Assembly (NCBI RefSeq): GCF_029919115.1
Contig: NZ_CP123990.1
Location: forward strand, 2,108,001-2,172,000
Direction: 5' to 3'
DNA: 64,000 nt
Origin: Variovorax paradoxus
GTDB lineage: Bacteria > Pseudomonadota > Gammaproteobacteria > Burkholderiales > Burkholderiaceae_C
Shown here piece by piece: positions 42,683 through 50,608 of the stretch; the first letter of the stretch is position 1; every line of letters begins with the position of its first letter. The translations under genes were made by a program, and so were the position numbers. Under the pieces are notes generated by a model. The model was not told the DNA's origin. It was given only the letters and a program-made list of their open reading frames with translations, and did not search any database.

Positions 42683-45327
42683 GCGCCGCTTGCCTCGGGG
42701 CGCCGGGGCAGTGTCTTCATCTGGTCGATGTGGGCACCCAGGGTGATCGTGCCCGGGGTGATGAGGATCTGGGAGACATCGGCACGGAACAGGTTGGCCT
42801 CGCCCAGGTCGGCACCGACCAGGCAGGCCTTCTGAAGGTTGGCATTCATGAGATTGGCGAGCCGCAGGGAGGCACGCGTGAAATCGGCGCGGATGAAGAG
42901 GCTGTCGGGCGCCGCCGCCGCGCGCAGGTCCGCGCCCTTGAGCGACGCGGAGGAGAAATCGCAAGTATCGAGCGTAGCCCGCCTGAAGTTCGCGTCATCG
43001 AGAGGCAGCTCGCGCAGGGTGCAATGCACCAGCGTGGCATCCTCGAAGTCGGCCTCGCGAAGATCCGTGGTGCCGACGAAGCTGGTGGTCTTGAGCAGTG
43101 CACGCCGAAACCGGATGCCCTTGTGCAATGGAGTGTGGGCCCAGCTGCAGGCTTCGACGGTGGCGCCGGAAAAATCCACCGACTCGAATTCGGCCTGCAC
43201 GAACAGCACCTTTTCCAAGCGAGCCTCGCCGAAGTCGCAGCGCGCCAGCCGGCAGTGCTCGGCCATGCTCACGTAGCGGAGGTCGGCGCGCCGCAGGCTG
43301 CAATCCGCGAGTTCGATTCCCTGCAGCAACAGATGGCTCCACCTCGCTTCGTCGAGACAGCAGCGGTCGAGGCGCAGCTTCTCCATCTGCGTGCGCTCGA
43401 AGCGGGCCTGCGCGAAGTTGGTGTTTTCGCAGCGCGCGAGGCTGAGGTTGGCACGCTCCAGGTTGCAGCCCGTCAACGAGGCCTGGCGCAGGTCGGCGCG
43501 CACCAGCACCGATTGGCTCAAGTCGGCGCCATCCAGGCGGGTGCCCTGGAAGAGGGCGCCTTCGAGCAAGGTCTGGTGCATGCGGGCGCCCCGCAGATCG
43601 AGGCCCGACAGGTCGCAGCCCGTCAGATCCATGGCGGAAAGATCGCGGTCCGCGGCCATGGCGGCGAGCACGCGTTCGCGCGTCTGCGCATTCTGTTCGG
43701 CAGCCATCGGATCGGCAGCGGCCTGGTGGTGGGCCGCCATGCGGTACAGCGTCAGCATGTCCTGCCGGCCCCGCTGCCCGAGGGCCTGCAGCTCGGCGTG
43801 CTCGGCGGCGCTCATGGCCGGGGTGCCCGTGGCCGCGGCGATGCCGGCCAGGCCCTTGACGATTGTCTCGGCCTCGAATTTCGGCGGGCCCTTGAGCTGC
43901 GCGTTCCGGCTTTCCTCGTCGGTGATCCGGCTGCTGTCGAAGCCCGCCTTGCGCGATTCGGATGCGTTGTCCCGGGCCGCCTTCGCGACCTCCTGCCTGG
44001 CTTCCTCCAGCTTGCGTTGCTGTTCGCGCTGGTAGGCGCGTGTGTTGTCGATGAACTCGGGCAGCTCGGCCAGCGTGGGCATCTTGTCGAAAGGCTTCGG
44101 CAGGGGCCGTTCCCGGAAATGGCGCGCCTTGTGGCCGGCCTCCAGTCCGCGCGCCGTCAGCTCGGCACGCAGGCGCTCGCCCTTGTCCTTGATGTTCCTT
44201 GCCAGGATCGATTCGCGCGCGTCGATCTGGTCCAGCCAGGGACCGATGGCCGAGGCGGGCAGCAGTTCCTCGTCGAGCAGCGCATGGATCGCGCCTTTCT
44301 CCAGGTTGCAGCGATTCTCGAAGACCTTCTCGTAGTGGGAGAGGGGGCGCAGCGGGCTGTCTGCCGCCTCCATTGCCGGCATGACATGCGTGATGTCCGC
44401 GGCATCGTCCTCGGCAATGAGCGTCTCGCCGTGAAAGATCAGCATGACCTGCGCCATGTCCGGGAAGAACCAGGCGGTGGTCAGCCGCAGCGGCACCTCT
44501 TCCAGTGCAAGGGGCCGCGCAGACTTTCTCGCCACGAAGCCGCGTGCGCGCAGATCCGGAAGCCGTCCGCGCAGCACCGCATGCTCTGGGTGCATGTTCC
44601 AGATCTCGTAGGGGGCGGCTGCGGGAATGGACAGTTCGTCTTTCCAGCGTTGTTCCGGAGCCGCGGCGTTGAAGAACTGCCAGTCCATGTCGCGCGCAAA
44701 ACCGGGGTAGAGGGTCTCGCGCCACTGGTCGCCGTAGTCCGTTCCCAGCAGCTTCAGGCGTTCGGGCAGATCGACGTCCATCGCAGCCGGGCAGGCCGGG
44801 ACCGGCCTGCGGTCGGGGCGATCCATGCCATCGCCCGGGCGTTCGACATTGGGAAGCCGCTGCACCAGCAGGCCATTGACCATCTCGGGTGCGTACCCGA
44901 TGCCCGCGGGGTTGGCGGCAAAGCCGGGGCCACCGAACGCATGTCGCCAGTCCAGGCGCATGGTGTCGAAAGCCTGCGGCTCGGTGGCGCGGCCATCCAG
45001 CCAGTAGCGGTCGCCCGAAACGAGGAACTGGCGTCGCAAGGTGCCGACGCGCAGGTCGACCGCGCAGCGCGTCTTGTCCTGCTGGTGGCAGGTGTAGGCC
45101 TGGCCGCTCACCAGGAATTCGGGCCGCAGCTTGGGAATGCCGAGATCGATTGCGGACTGGTTTCCCAGTTCGGCAGAGACGGTTTTCCAGAGCTCCGTCT
45201 CGGGCAGCAGCACGCCCCCTTCGCCGAGGGTGTGCATGCCGATCACGGTGAGTGCAAGACGCTGGCTTTGCGCGCGCAGGAAGGGTCGCGTAAGGACGCT
45301 CAGGCGCAGGGGCTTGATGGTTTTCAC
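42679..45327 (-). CDS. DUF2169 plus pentapeptide-repeat protein of T6SS cluster
   Basis: An 882-residue fusion. The DUF2169 domain spans about residues 1-300 (PEFLVSGQAYTCHQQDKTRC, FDTMRLDWRHAFGGPGFAAN are typical), followed by a helical, charged linker about 380-560 (REQQRKLEEARQEVAKAARD), then pentapeptide repeats about 575-860 (SAMDLTGCDLSGLDLRGARM). DUF2169 proteins act as adaptors that load effectors on PAAR/VgrG in known T6SS clusters. The GTG start is weakly supported by a ribosome site but is the only start after the upstream gene. Overlaps downstream couple it to the second pentapeptide gene. Confidence 0.82.
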   Translation of the reverse strand: MKTIKPLRLSVLTRPFLRAQSQRLALTVIGMHTLGEGGVLLPETELWKTVSAELGNQSAIDLGIPKLRPEFLVSGQAYTCHQQDKTRCAVDLRVGTLRRQFLVSGDRYWLDGRATEPQAFDTMRLDWRHAFGGPGFAANPAGIGYAPEMVNGLLVQRLPNVERPGDGMDRPDRRPVPACPAAMDVDLPERLKLLGTDYGDQWRETLYPGFARDMDWQFFNAAAPEQRWKDELSIPAAAPYEIWNMHPEHAVLRGRLPDLRARGFVARKSARPLALEEVPLRLTTAWFFPDMAQVMLIFHGETLIAEDDAADITHVMPAMEAADSPLRPLSHYEKVFENRCNLEKGAIHALLDEELLPASAIGPWLDQIDARESILARNIKDKGERLRAELTARGLEAGHKARHFRERPLPKPFDKMPTLAELPEFIDNTRAYQREQQRKLEEARQEVAKAARDNASESRKAGFDSSRITDEESRNAQLKGPPKFEAETIVKGLAGIAAATGTPAMSAAEHAELQALGQRGRQDMLTLYRMAAHHQAAADPMAAEQNAQTRERVLAAMAADRDLSAMDLTGCDLSGLDLRGARMHQTLLEGALFQGTRLDGADLSQSVLVRADLRQASLTGCNLERANLSLARCENTNFAQARFERTQMEKLRLDRCCLDEARWSHLLLQGIELADCSLRRADLRYVSMAEHCRLARCDFGEARLEKVLFVQAEFESVDFSGATVEACSWAHTPLHKGIRFRRALLKTTSFVGTTDLREADFEDATLVHCTLRELPLDDANFRRATLDTCDFSSASLKGADLRAAAAPDSLFIRADFTRASLRLANLMNANLQKACLVGADLGEANLFRADVSQILITPGTITLGAHIDQMKTLPRRPEASGA

Positions 45328-45334
45328 GGCGGCA

Positions 45335-45778
45335 TCAGCGCCTTGCGCCGCGGATCTCCAGCGGGGTGTGCCTGCGGTCGATGGCCAGTCGCGACGGATC
45401 TTGCGGGTCCTGCAGCAGATGAATGTCGGGCCGGCCCGCGGAAAAATGGGCCAGCAGGTCCTCGTCGATGAGCGTGCGCAAGGTGGTCTGCTGCTCGATG
45501 CCGGCGGCATCGACGTAGGCAACGCCCAGCTGCACGGCCGTCATGCGCTGCCCGATGGGGCCGCGCCGGGAGTAGCCGCTGGGCGAGCGCACCAGGGAAA
45601 CCGCGACGCCCTGCAGCGGACGCCCACTGGCCTGCAACTGCTGCGACAGCCGGCCTTCCTCGGCATAGGCGCGATGGCTCATCAGCGCCACTGCGAGCAC
45701 GATTGCGGCGAGCGCGATCACGCCCAGGCTGACGATGCCGAACACCCCCCACAGCACGATATCGAGCACGTTTTCCAC
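45335..45778 (-). CDS. Small one-TM protein in vgrG cluster, unknown function
   Basis: A 147-residue protein three bases after vgrG. An N-terminal hydrophobic helix (about 8-32, LWGVFGIVSLGVIALAAIVL) is followed by a soluble part with SLVRSPSGYSRRGPIGQRMT, LGVAYVDAAGIEQQTTLRTL and HFSAGRPDIHLLQDPQD. The soluble part looks like a small beta-rich domain. Not recognised. Location right behind vgrG, in the slot where adaptors or immunity proteins are often found, makes a T6SS-related role likely. It could be a membrane-anchored immunity-like protein; that is only inference. Confidence 0.72.
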   Translation of the reverse strand: MENVLDIVLWGVFGIVSLGVIALAAIVLAVALMSHRAYAEEGRLSQQLQASGRPLQGVAVSLVRSPSGYSRRGPIGQRMTAVQLGVAYVDAAGIEQQTTLRTLIDEDLLAHFSAGRPDIHLLQDPQDPSRLAIDRRHTPLEIRGARR

Positions 45779-45781
45779 GCT

Positions 45782-48124
45782 TCAGAGCAGGATCTTGAGC
45801 GCCTGGATGCCGGCGCGCAGGCCGCCCGTCTTGATCTCCGTGCCCACGAGCTGGATGAGCGCACCGGCATCCCCCAGCGACATTGCCTTGTTCTTCCACT
45901 CCGCGCCCACGGCCTCCAGCTTCACGCCGATGGCCTGCGCCTGAACGCCGATAGCCATCGAACGCACGGCCACCACACCCAGCGAAATGCCCGACACGTC
46001 CATGTTCAGGCCGGTGCCGCCCAGGCGGAACCACCTCCAGTCGCTGCTCTTGGAGTAGTTGTTGGTGTAGGAGATGGAATTGTTGGTGTAGTTGACCGTC
46101 AGGTTGTTGTAGGTGTTCGACGTTGTGTTGTAGATGCTGGTGTTGATGACGTGCTGCGTCGTGTTGTGGATGTGGTTCGTCGTGTTGAAGGTCACGTCTG
46201 GAGATGTGTGCACCGTCGGGCCGGTCACCGTGGTGTTCGACGGGCCGTTGACCAGCACGGTGTTCGAGGTGTCGATGGTGTCGTTGCGTCCGCCGCTCAC
46301 GAAGCGGATCTCCTTTCCATCGATGGTGCCGTGGAAGCCGCCGGTGATCGCAAGGTTGACGCCGCCCGAGATCGTGTCGTTCAGCCCGCCGCTGAGCGTG
46401 CGCTTCTTGCCGCCCGAAATGGTCTGCGTGACGCCGCCGCTGACCGTTTCGCTGAAGCCGCCGGTCACGTCGCGCGTGTCGCCGCCGGTAATGGTTTCTT
46501 TCGCGCCCGCGGTGATGTCGCGGGTTTCGCCGCTCTTGTAGGTGGCCGATTCATGGCCCTTGATGAGCGTGGTGCGCGTGCCGTCGGTGGTGTGCGTTTC
46601 GTCGGCTTCCACCTCGACGTCGAGGTTGCGCTCGGCGTGCAGCAGGATCTGCTCGGCGCCGCTGCGGTCTTCGAAGCGGAGCATGTTGGCCTGGTTGGCC
46701 GCACCGCCCGTGCTCGAGCGCGTGAGGATGCCGCTGGCGGTGGCGTTGGCCGGAAGTTCCCACGGCGGCATCTGGTCGTTGTTGTAGACGCGGCCGGTGA
46801 TGATGGGGCGGTCGGGCTCGCCGCCGATGAAATCGACGATCACTTCCTGGCCCACGCGCGGCATGTGCATGGTGCCGTAGTTGGCGCCGGCCCAGTTGCT
46901 CGAAACGCGCACCCAGCACGAGCTGTTTTCGTCCGACTGTCCGTAGCGGTCCCAGCGGAACTGCAGCTTCACCCGGCCGAAGCGGTCGGTCCAGATTTCT
47001 TCGGGGCCGACCACGGTGGCGGTTTGCGGGCCGTTGGTGCGCGGCTTGGGCGTCTTGCGCGCGGGCCGGAAGGGCACGTTCGAAGGCAGCACCGTGAAGT
47101 CGAACTGGCACACCGACTCCGTGCCGATGCCGGTGGAGTACTCGGGCTCCTGCAGGTCGTAGCGGGTTTCGGTGACCAGGTACTCGCGGTTGTCCGACTC
47201 GCGCGGGCAGTGCGTCATCTCGAACAGATAGCCGGGCGCCATGCCGACCACGTTGGTGTGGCCCGCAGCGAGCTCATGCGCGCACTGCAGCTCCTGCAGG
47301 CGAATTTTCGCGTAGGTGTCGCCTTGCTGGTGTTCGCTGTAGCCGCCCAGCCATTCATAGACTTCGTAGGTCGAATGGTCGTGGCCCTTGGGGTCTTGCC
47401 GCACGCTTTGCAGCGACGCGCGCGACTTCTTGAAATCGAAATCGTCGAGCATCACGCGGCCCGAGGTGATCTGCTCGGCCACGCGCCACTGGTCGATGCA
47501 GGGCTCCATCGCATGCAGCACGCGGTCGCGCGGGCGGTAGGGAATGGTGGCGTACCCCGGAAGCTTGCGGTAGCTGCCGGTGTCGTCGGCCAGCACGAGC
47601 AGGTGCGAGCTTTTGGTGTGCTCGAAATGGTAGGCGATGCCTTCGTGTTCCATGAGGCGGTTCACGAAAGCGAAGTCGCTCTCCTGGTATTGAACGCAGT
47701 ATTCCCAGGGGCGGTAGCTGCCCGCCAGACGCTTTTCGAACTCGAAGCCATATTTGCCCAGCACTTCGTCCAGCACCTCGGGCACGCTCTTGTTCTGGAA
47801 AATGCGGCAGTCGGTCGTGCGCGTAAGGTACCAGAGCCACGGCTGCACCAAGGCGCGGTACACATAGTGGCGGCCGGTTTCGTTGGCGCGGCCCACGAGT
47901 TCGAAGCGCACCACGGTACCGTTAAGAAAACGGGGCGAGCCGCCGTCTGTCAGCTCGATGGTGAGAGAAGTGCCAAGCAGTTTCTTCAGGTCGAGGTTGA
48001 AGCTCGGACTGACCATGTCGACCTCGAACTCGAACAACTGCGACAGTGCTTCCCGCCCGCGCATGGCGCGAAACTTGAGCTGCTCGGCGCTGAGTACGGT
48101 GTGAACCTGGACGGTACGCGTCAT
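45782..48124 (-). CDS. vgrG: Type VI secretion spike protein VgrG (TssI)
   Basis: A 780-residue spike protein. Residues 1-370 are the gp27-like base (LSQLFEFEVDMVSPSFNLDL, LMEHEGIAYHFEHTKSSHLL), then the gp5 OB-fold (RFGRVKLQFRWDRYGQSDEN, MPRVGQEVIVDFIGGEPDRP). The C-terminal beta-helix has about eight tandem short repeats of the type xTISGG (residues about 530-610), then an Asn/Thr-rich stretch (about 660-700) and a hydrophobic end. ATG 48124 is preferred to an upstream TTG because GAGGG precedes it. First gene of the cluster and therefore likely transcribed from the gap at 48125-48244. Confidence 0.95.
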   Translation of the reverse strand: MTRTVQVHTVLSAEQLKFRAMRGREALSQLFEFEVDMVSPSFNLDLKKLLGTSLTIELTDGGSPRFLNGTVVRFELVGRANETGRHYVYRALVQPWLWYLTRTTDCRIFQNKSVPEVLDEVLGKYGFEFEKRLAGSYRPWEYCVQYQESDFAFVNRLMEHEGIAYHFEHTKSSHLLVLADDTGSYRKLPGYATIPYRPRDRVLHAMEPCIDQWRVAEQITSGRVMLDDFDFKKSRASLQSVRQDPKGHDHSTYEVYEWLGGYSEHQQGDTYAKIRLQELQCAHELAAGHTNVVGMAPGYLFEMTHCPRESDNREYLVTETRYDLQEPEYSTGIGTESVCQFDFTVLPSNVPFRPARKTPKPRTNGPQTATVVGPEEIWTDRFGRVKLQFRWDRYGQSDENSSCWVRVSSNWAGANYGTMHMPRVGQEVIVDFIGGEPDRPIITGRVYNNDQMPPWELPANATASGILTRSSTGGAANQANMLRFEDRSGAEQILLHAERNLDVEVEADETHTTDGTRTTLIKGHESATYKSGETRDITAGAKETITGGDTRDVTGGFSETVSGGVTQTISGGKKRTLSGGLNDTISGGVNLAITGGFHGTIDGKEIRFVSGGRNDTIDTSNTVLVNGPSNTTVTGPTVHTSPDVTFNTTNHIHNTTQHVINTSIYNTTSNTYNNLTVNYTNNSISYTNNYSKSSDWRWFRLGGTGLNMDVSGISLGVVAVRSMAIGVQAQAIGVKLEAVGAEWKNKAMSLGDAGALIQLVGTEIKTGGLRAGIQALKILL

Positions 48125-48195
48125 TCGGAATTTCCCTCGCCCTTGGGGCTTGTTCGGATGCAAAGCCTTCGGTTGGCAGTCTAGAAATTCCTTAT

Positions 48196-48209
48196 GTCAT
48201 ATACATGAC
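48196..48209. promoter_or_regulatory. Dyad GTCAT-atac-ATGAC upstream of vgrG
   Basis: A perfect five-base inverted repeat about 72 bases upstream of the vgrG ATG in a comparatively AT-rich patch (48183-48210). It is placed as a promoter-proximal operator for the vgrG cluster, without a known regulator. Confidence 0.35.
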
Positions 48210-48244
48210 GTGGCTGTTCGGGGGCTATTGTTCTTAGGCCGTTG

Positions 48245-48409
48245 TTCAGGGCGCGTGCAAAGGCCACCGGGTGCTCCCCTCCGCGAATGTCCCCCGCCTT
48301 CGGCTCCTCCTTTATTTCGCTGCGGGGAGCAGCGAAATAAAGGAGGAGGCCGCAGGCCGGGGGACATTCGCGGAGAAAGGTACCCCGTCGGCGGGCGCGC
48401 CGCCCTGAA
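48245..48409. repeat. Long inverted-repeat element, copy 2 (compact form)
   Basis: A 165-base imperfect palindrome. Left arm: TCCTCCTTTATTTCGCTGC ends at 48323; five-base loop; right arm starts GCAGCGAAATAAAGGAGGA at 48329. Further out CGCGAATGTCCCCCG pairs with CGGGGGACATTCGCG, and the ends CAGGGCG and CGCCCTG pair. The same boxes occur in the nested copy at 14224-14539, 34 kb away. Strong hairpin potential in RNA or single-stranded DNA; no coding content seen. With flanks it accounts for the gene-free 48125-48437. Confidence 0.88.
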
Positions 48410-48437
48410 CAGCAGCGCTCCTACAACCCAAAAGCTC

Positions 48438-49574
48438 CTACATCGACGCTTCGAGCATCGCCCTGTAGTCGTCGCGCGTAGCCAGCCGCGGGTTGGTCTT
48501 ATGGCAATGGTCTGCCATGGCGCCATCGATGATCTTTTCGAACAGGTCGGGCGTCACGCCCACTTCAGCCAGGCCCTTGGGCATGCCAAGACGCGCATTC
48601 ATGTCACGGATGGCCTCGGCCAAATCGCCGGCCGAATCGAGGTGCATGGCCCGGGCCATGCGCTGCAGCCGCTGCTCTTTCTGCACAGACTCCGCACCGG
48701 CATTGAAGTGGATCACCGCGGGCAGGAAGAGGGCGTTGAGCGTGCCGTGATGCAGGCGCGGATCGACACCGCCCAGGCTGTGGCTCAGTGAATGCACGCA
48801 GCCCAGGCCTTTCTGGAAAGCCATGGCGCCTTGCATTGATGCGCTCATCAGGTTCAGGCGTGCCTCGCGGTCGCTGCCGTCCTTGGTGGCGCGCTCGATG
48901 TGCAGCCAGGCACGCTCCAGGCCGTCCAGACCGATGCCGTCGGCCGGTGGGTTGAAGGCCGCCGACATGAAGGTTTCCATGCAATGCGCAATGGCGTCCA
49001 TGCCGGTGGCAGCCGTGAGCCGGGGCGGCAGGCCGAGCGTGAGCTCGGGGTCGCAAATGGCCGCCTTCGGCATGAGAAACCAGCTGTGAAAGCCGAGCTT
49101 GCGGTGGTCGTCCACGATGACGATGGCGCCGCGCGCCACCTCGCTGCCGGTGCCGCTGGTGGTGGGCACCGCGATGATCGGCACCACGCGCTCGGTGATT
49201 TTCGGCGAGCCGCCTTCGATGGTGGCGTAGGTCTTGAGCGGGCCTTCGTGCGTGGCCGCGATCGCCACGCCCTTGGCACAGTCGATGGCGGATCCGCCGC
49301 CCACGGCAATGAGCCCGTCGCAGCGGGCGCTGCGGTACAGCTCCACAGCCGCGCGCACGGCGGCTTCGGTCGGGTTGGAAGGCGTCTGGTCGAACACCGC
49401 CACCTCGAGGTCGGCGATGGCGTCGAGCGCCTTCTGCAGCACGCCGGCGGCGCGCACGCCCGCATCGGTCACGATCAGCGGACGGGTGATGCCTATGCGC
49501 GCGCACTCGCTGGACAGCAGCTTGATGGCGCCGAACTCGAACTGGATCTGGGTGAGGTATTGGATGAGGGCCAT
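48438..49574 (-). CDS. Iron-containing alcohol dehydrogenase
   Basis: A 378-residue group III alcohol dehydrogenase. The NAD-binding loop VGGGSAIDCAKGVA, VPTTSGTGSEVARGAIV, and the metal-binding region with DAIAHCMETF and HSLSHSLGG (Asp and His ligands) are present. Substrate could be 4-hydroxybutyrate, lactaldehyde or a related alcohol; the sequence MALIQYLTQIQFEFGAIKLL resembles 4-hydroxybutyrate-type members. The start at 49574 lies 68 bases from the divergent esterase. No other pathway gene is adjacent. Confidence 0.9.
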   Translation of the reverse strand: MALIQYLTQIQFEFGAIKLLSSECARIGITRPLIVTDAGVRAAGVLQKALDAIADLEVAVFDQTPSNPTEAAVRAAVELYRSARCDGLIAVGGGSAIDCAKGVAIAATHEGPLKTYATIEGGSPKITERVVPIIAVPTTSGTGSEVARGAIVIVDDHRKLGFHSWFLMPKAAICDPELTLGLPPRLTAATGMDAIAHCMETFMSAAFNPPADGIGLDGLERAWLHIERATKDGSDREARLNLMSASMQGAMAFQKGLGCVHSLSHSLGGVDPRLHHGTLNALFLPAVIHFNAGAESVQKEQRLQRMARAMHLDSAGDLAEAIRDMNARLGMPKGLAEVGVTPDLFEKIIDGAMADHCHKTNPRLATRDDYRAMLEASM

Positions 49575-49642
49575 GGGCGTTGATGCTTGGGGCGGTACGA
49601 TTGCCGACCATTCGAATCTAACAAGAGCAATCAGTCTTGCAC

Positions 49643-50608
49643 ATGAACAAAACCCTTGCCGCTGTCGCGTCGGGCACATTGCTGACCGCCAAGATGGCGA
49701 GCGTGGTCGAGCGCATGGCCCGTGCGGGCCATCCGAGCCTGGACCAGCTCACGCCCGACGAGGCCAAGGCTTCCTACGAGAAGGGCGCCGGCGTGCTCGA
49801 GGTGCCCAAGCCCGAGCTCGCGCGCATCGAAGACTTCCGCATTACCGCGCGTGACGGCTTCGACATTCCGGCGCGGCTCTACGCGCCATCGTCGGCCAGG
49901 CTGCCGGTGCTGGTGTACTTTCATGGCGGCGGCTTCACGGTTGGCAACATCCGCACCCACGACACGCTGTGCCGCGTGCTCAGCCTGAAGAGCGGCTGCG
50001 CGGTGGTTTCGGTCGACTACCGGCTCGCACCCGCGCACAAGTTTCCGACCGCCTCCGACGATGCCTGGGACGCCTTCGCCTTTGTTGCGAACGGCGGCGC
50101 GCGCCTCGGCCTGGACACCAGCCGCCTTGCGGTGGGCGGCGACAGCGCCGGCGGCACGCTGGCCGCGGTGTGCGCCATTCTTGCGCGCGATGCGGGCTTG
50201 CCGCTTGCGCTGCAGATGCTGATCTACCCCGGCACCACCGGGCACCAGGACACCCCTTCGCACCGGCTGTACGCCAACGGGCCGCTCCTGACCAAGGCGT
50301 TGATCGACTATTTCTTCGGCCAGTATGTGCGCACGCCGGCCGACCGCGACGACTGGCGCTTTGCGCCGCTGCTGGCGGACGATGTCGAGGGCGTGGCGCC
50401 GGCCTGGATCGGGTTGGCCGAATGCGACCCGGTGGTGGACGAAGGCATTGCCTACGCCGACAAGCTGCGTGCCGCGGGCGTGGCGGTCGATCTTGAAATC
50501 TATCGCGGCGTGATCCACGAATTTCTGAAAATGGGCCGCGCGATTCCTGAAGCGCTGCAGGCGCAAAACGACGCGGCGCGCGCACTCAAAGAAGCACTGA
50601 AGCCATGA
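49643..50608 (+). CDS. Alpha/beta hydrolase, HSL/GDXG-family esterase
   Basis: A 321-residue hormone-sensitive-lipase-like esterase with the oxyanion motif YFHGGGFTVG, nucleophile elbow VGGDSAGGTLA (catalytic Ser), and the C-terminal AECDPVVDEG (Asp) and VIHEFLKMG (His). It hydrolyses short acyl esters. The ATG at 49643 is used; a TTG six bases earlier is also in frame. Its stop overlaps the ATG of the thioesterase-GNAT gene, so the two are co-translated. Confidence 0.92.
   Translation: MNKTLAAVASGTLLTAKMASVVERMARAGHPSLDQLTPDEAKASYEKGAGVLEVPKPELARIEDFRITARDGFDIPARLYAPSSARLPVLVYFHGGGFTVGNIRTHDTLCRVLSLKSGCAVVSVDYRLAPAHKFPTASDDAWDAFAFVANGGARLGLDTSRLAVGGDSAGGTLAAVCAILARDAGLPLALQMLIYPGTTGHQDTPSHRLYANGPLLTKALIDYFFGQYVRTPADRDDWRFAPLLADDVEGVAPAWIGLAECDPVVDEGIAYADKLRAAGVAVDLEIYRGVIHEFLKMGRAIPEALQAQNDAARALKEALKP

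Noticed and set aside
42679..43500. Regular repeat spacing considered as a CRISPR array
   Set aside because: The periodicity is about 15 bases within codons of pentapeptide repeats, not conserved direct repeats with unique spacers.
42667..45471. Long plus-strand open frame (934 codons) opposite the pentapeptide genes
   Set aside because: The minus strand carries clear DUF2169 and pentapeptide repeats; the plus frame merely reflects the repeat periodicity.
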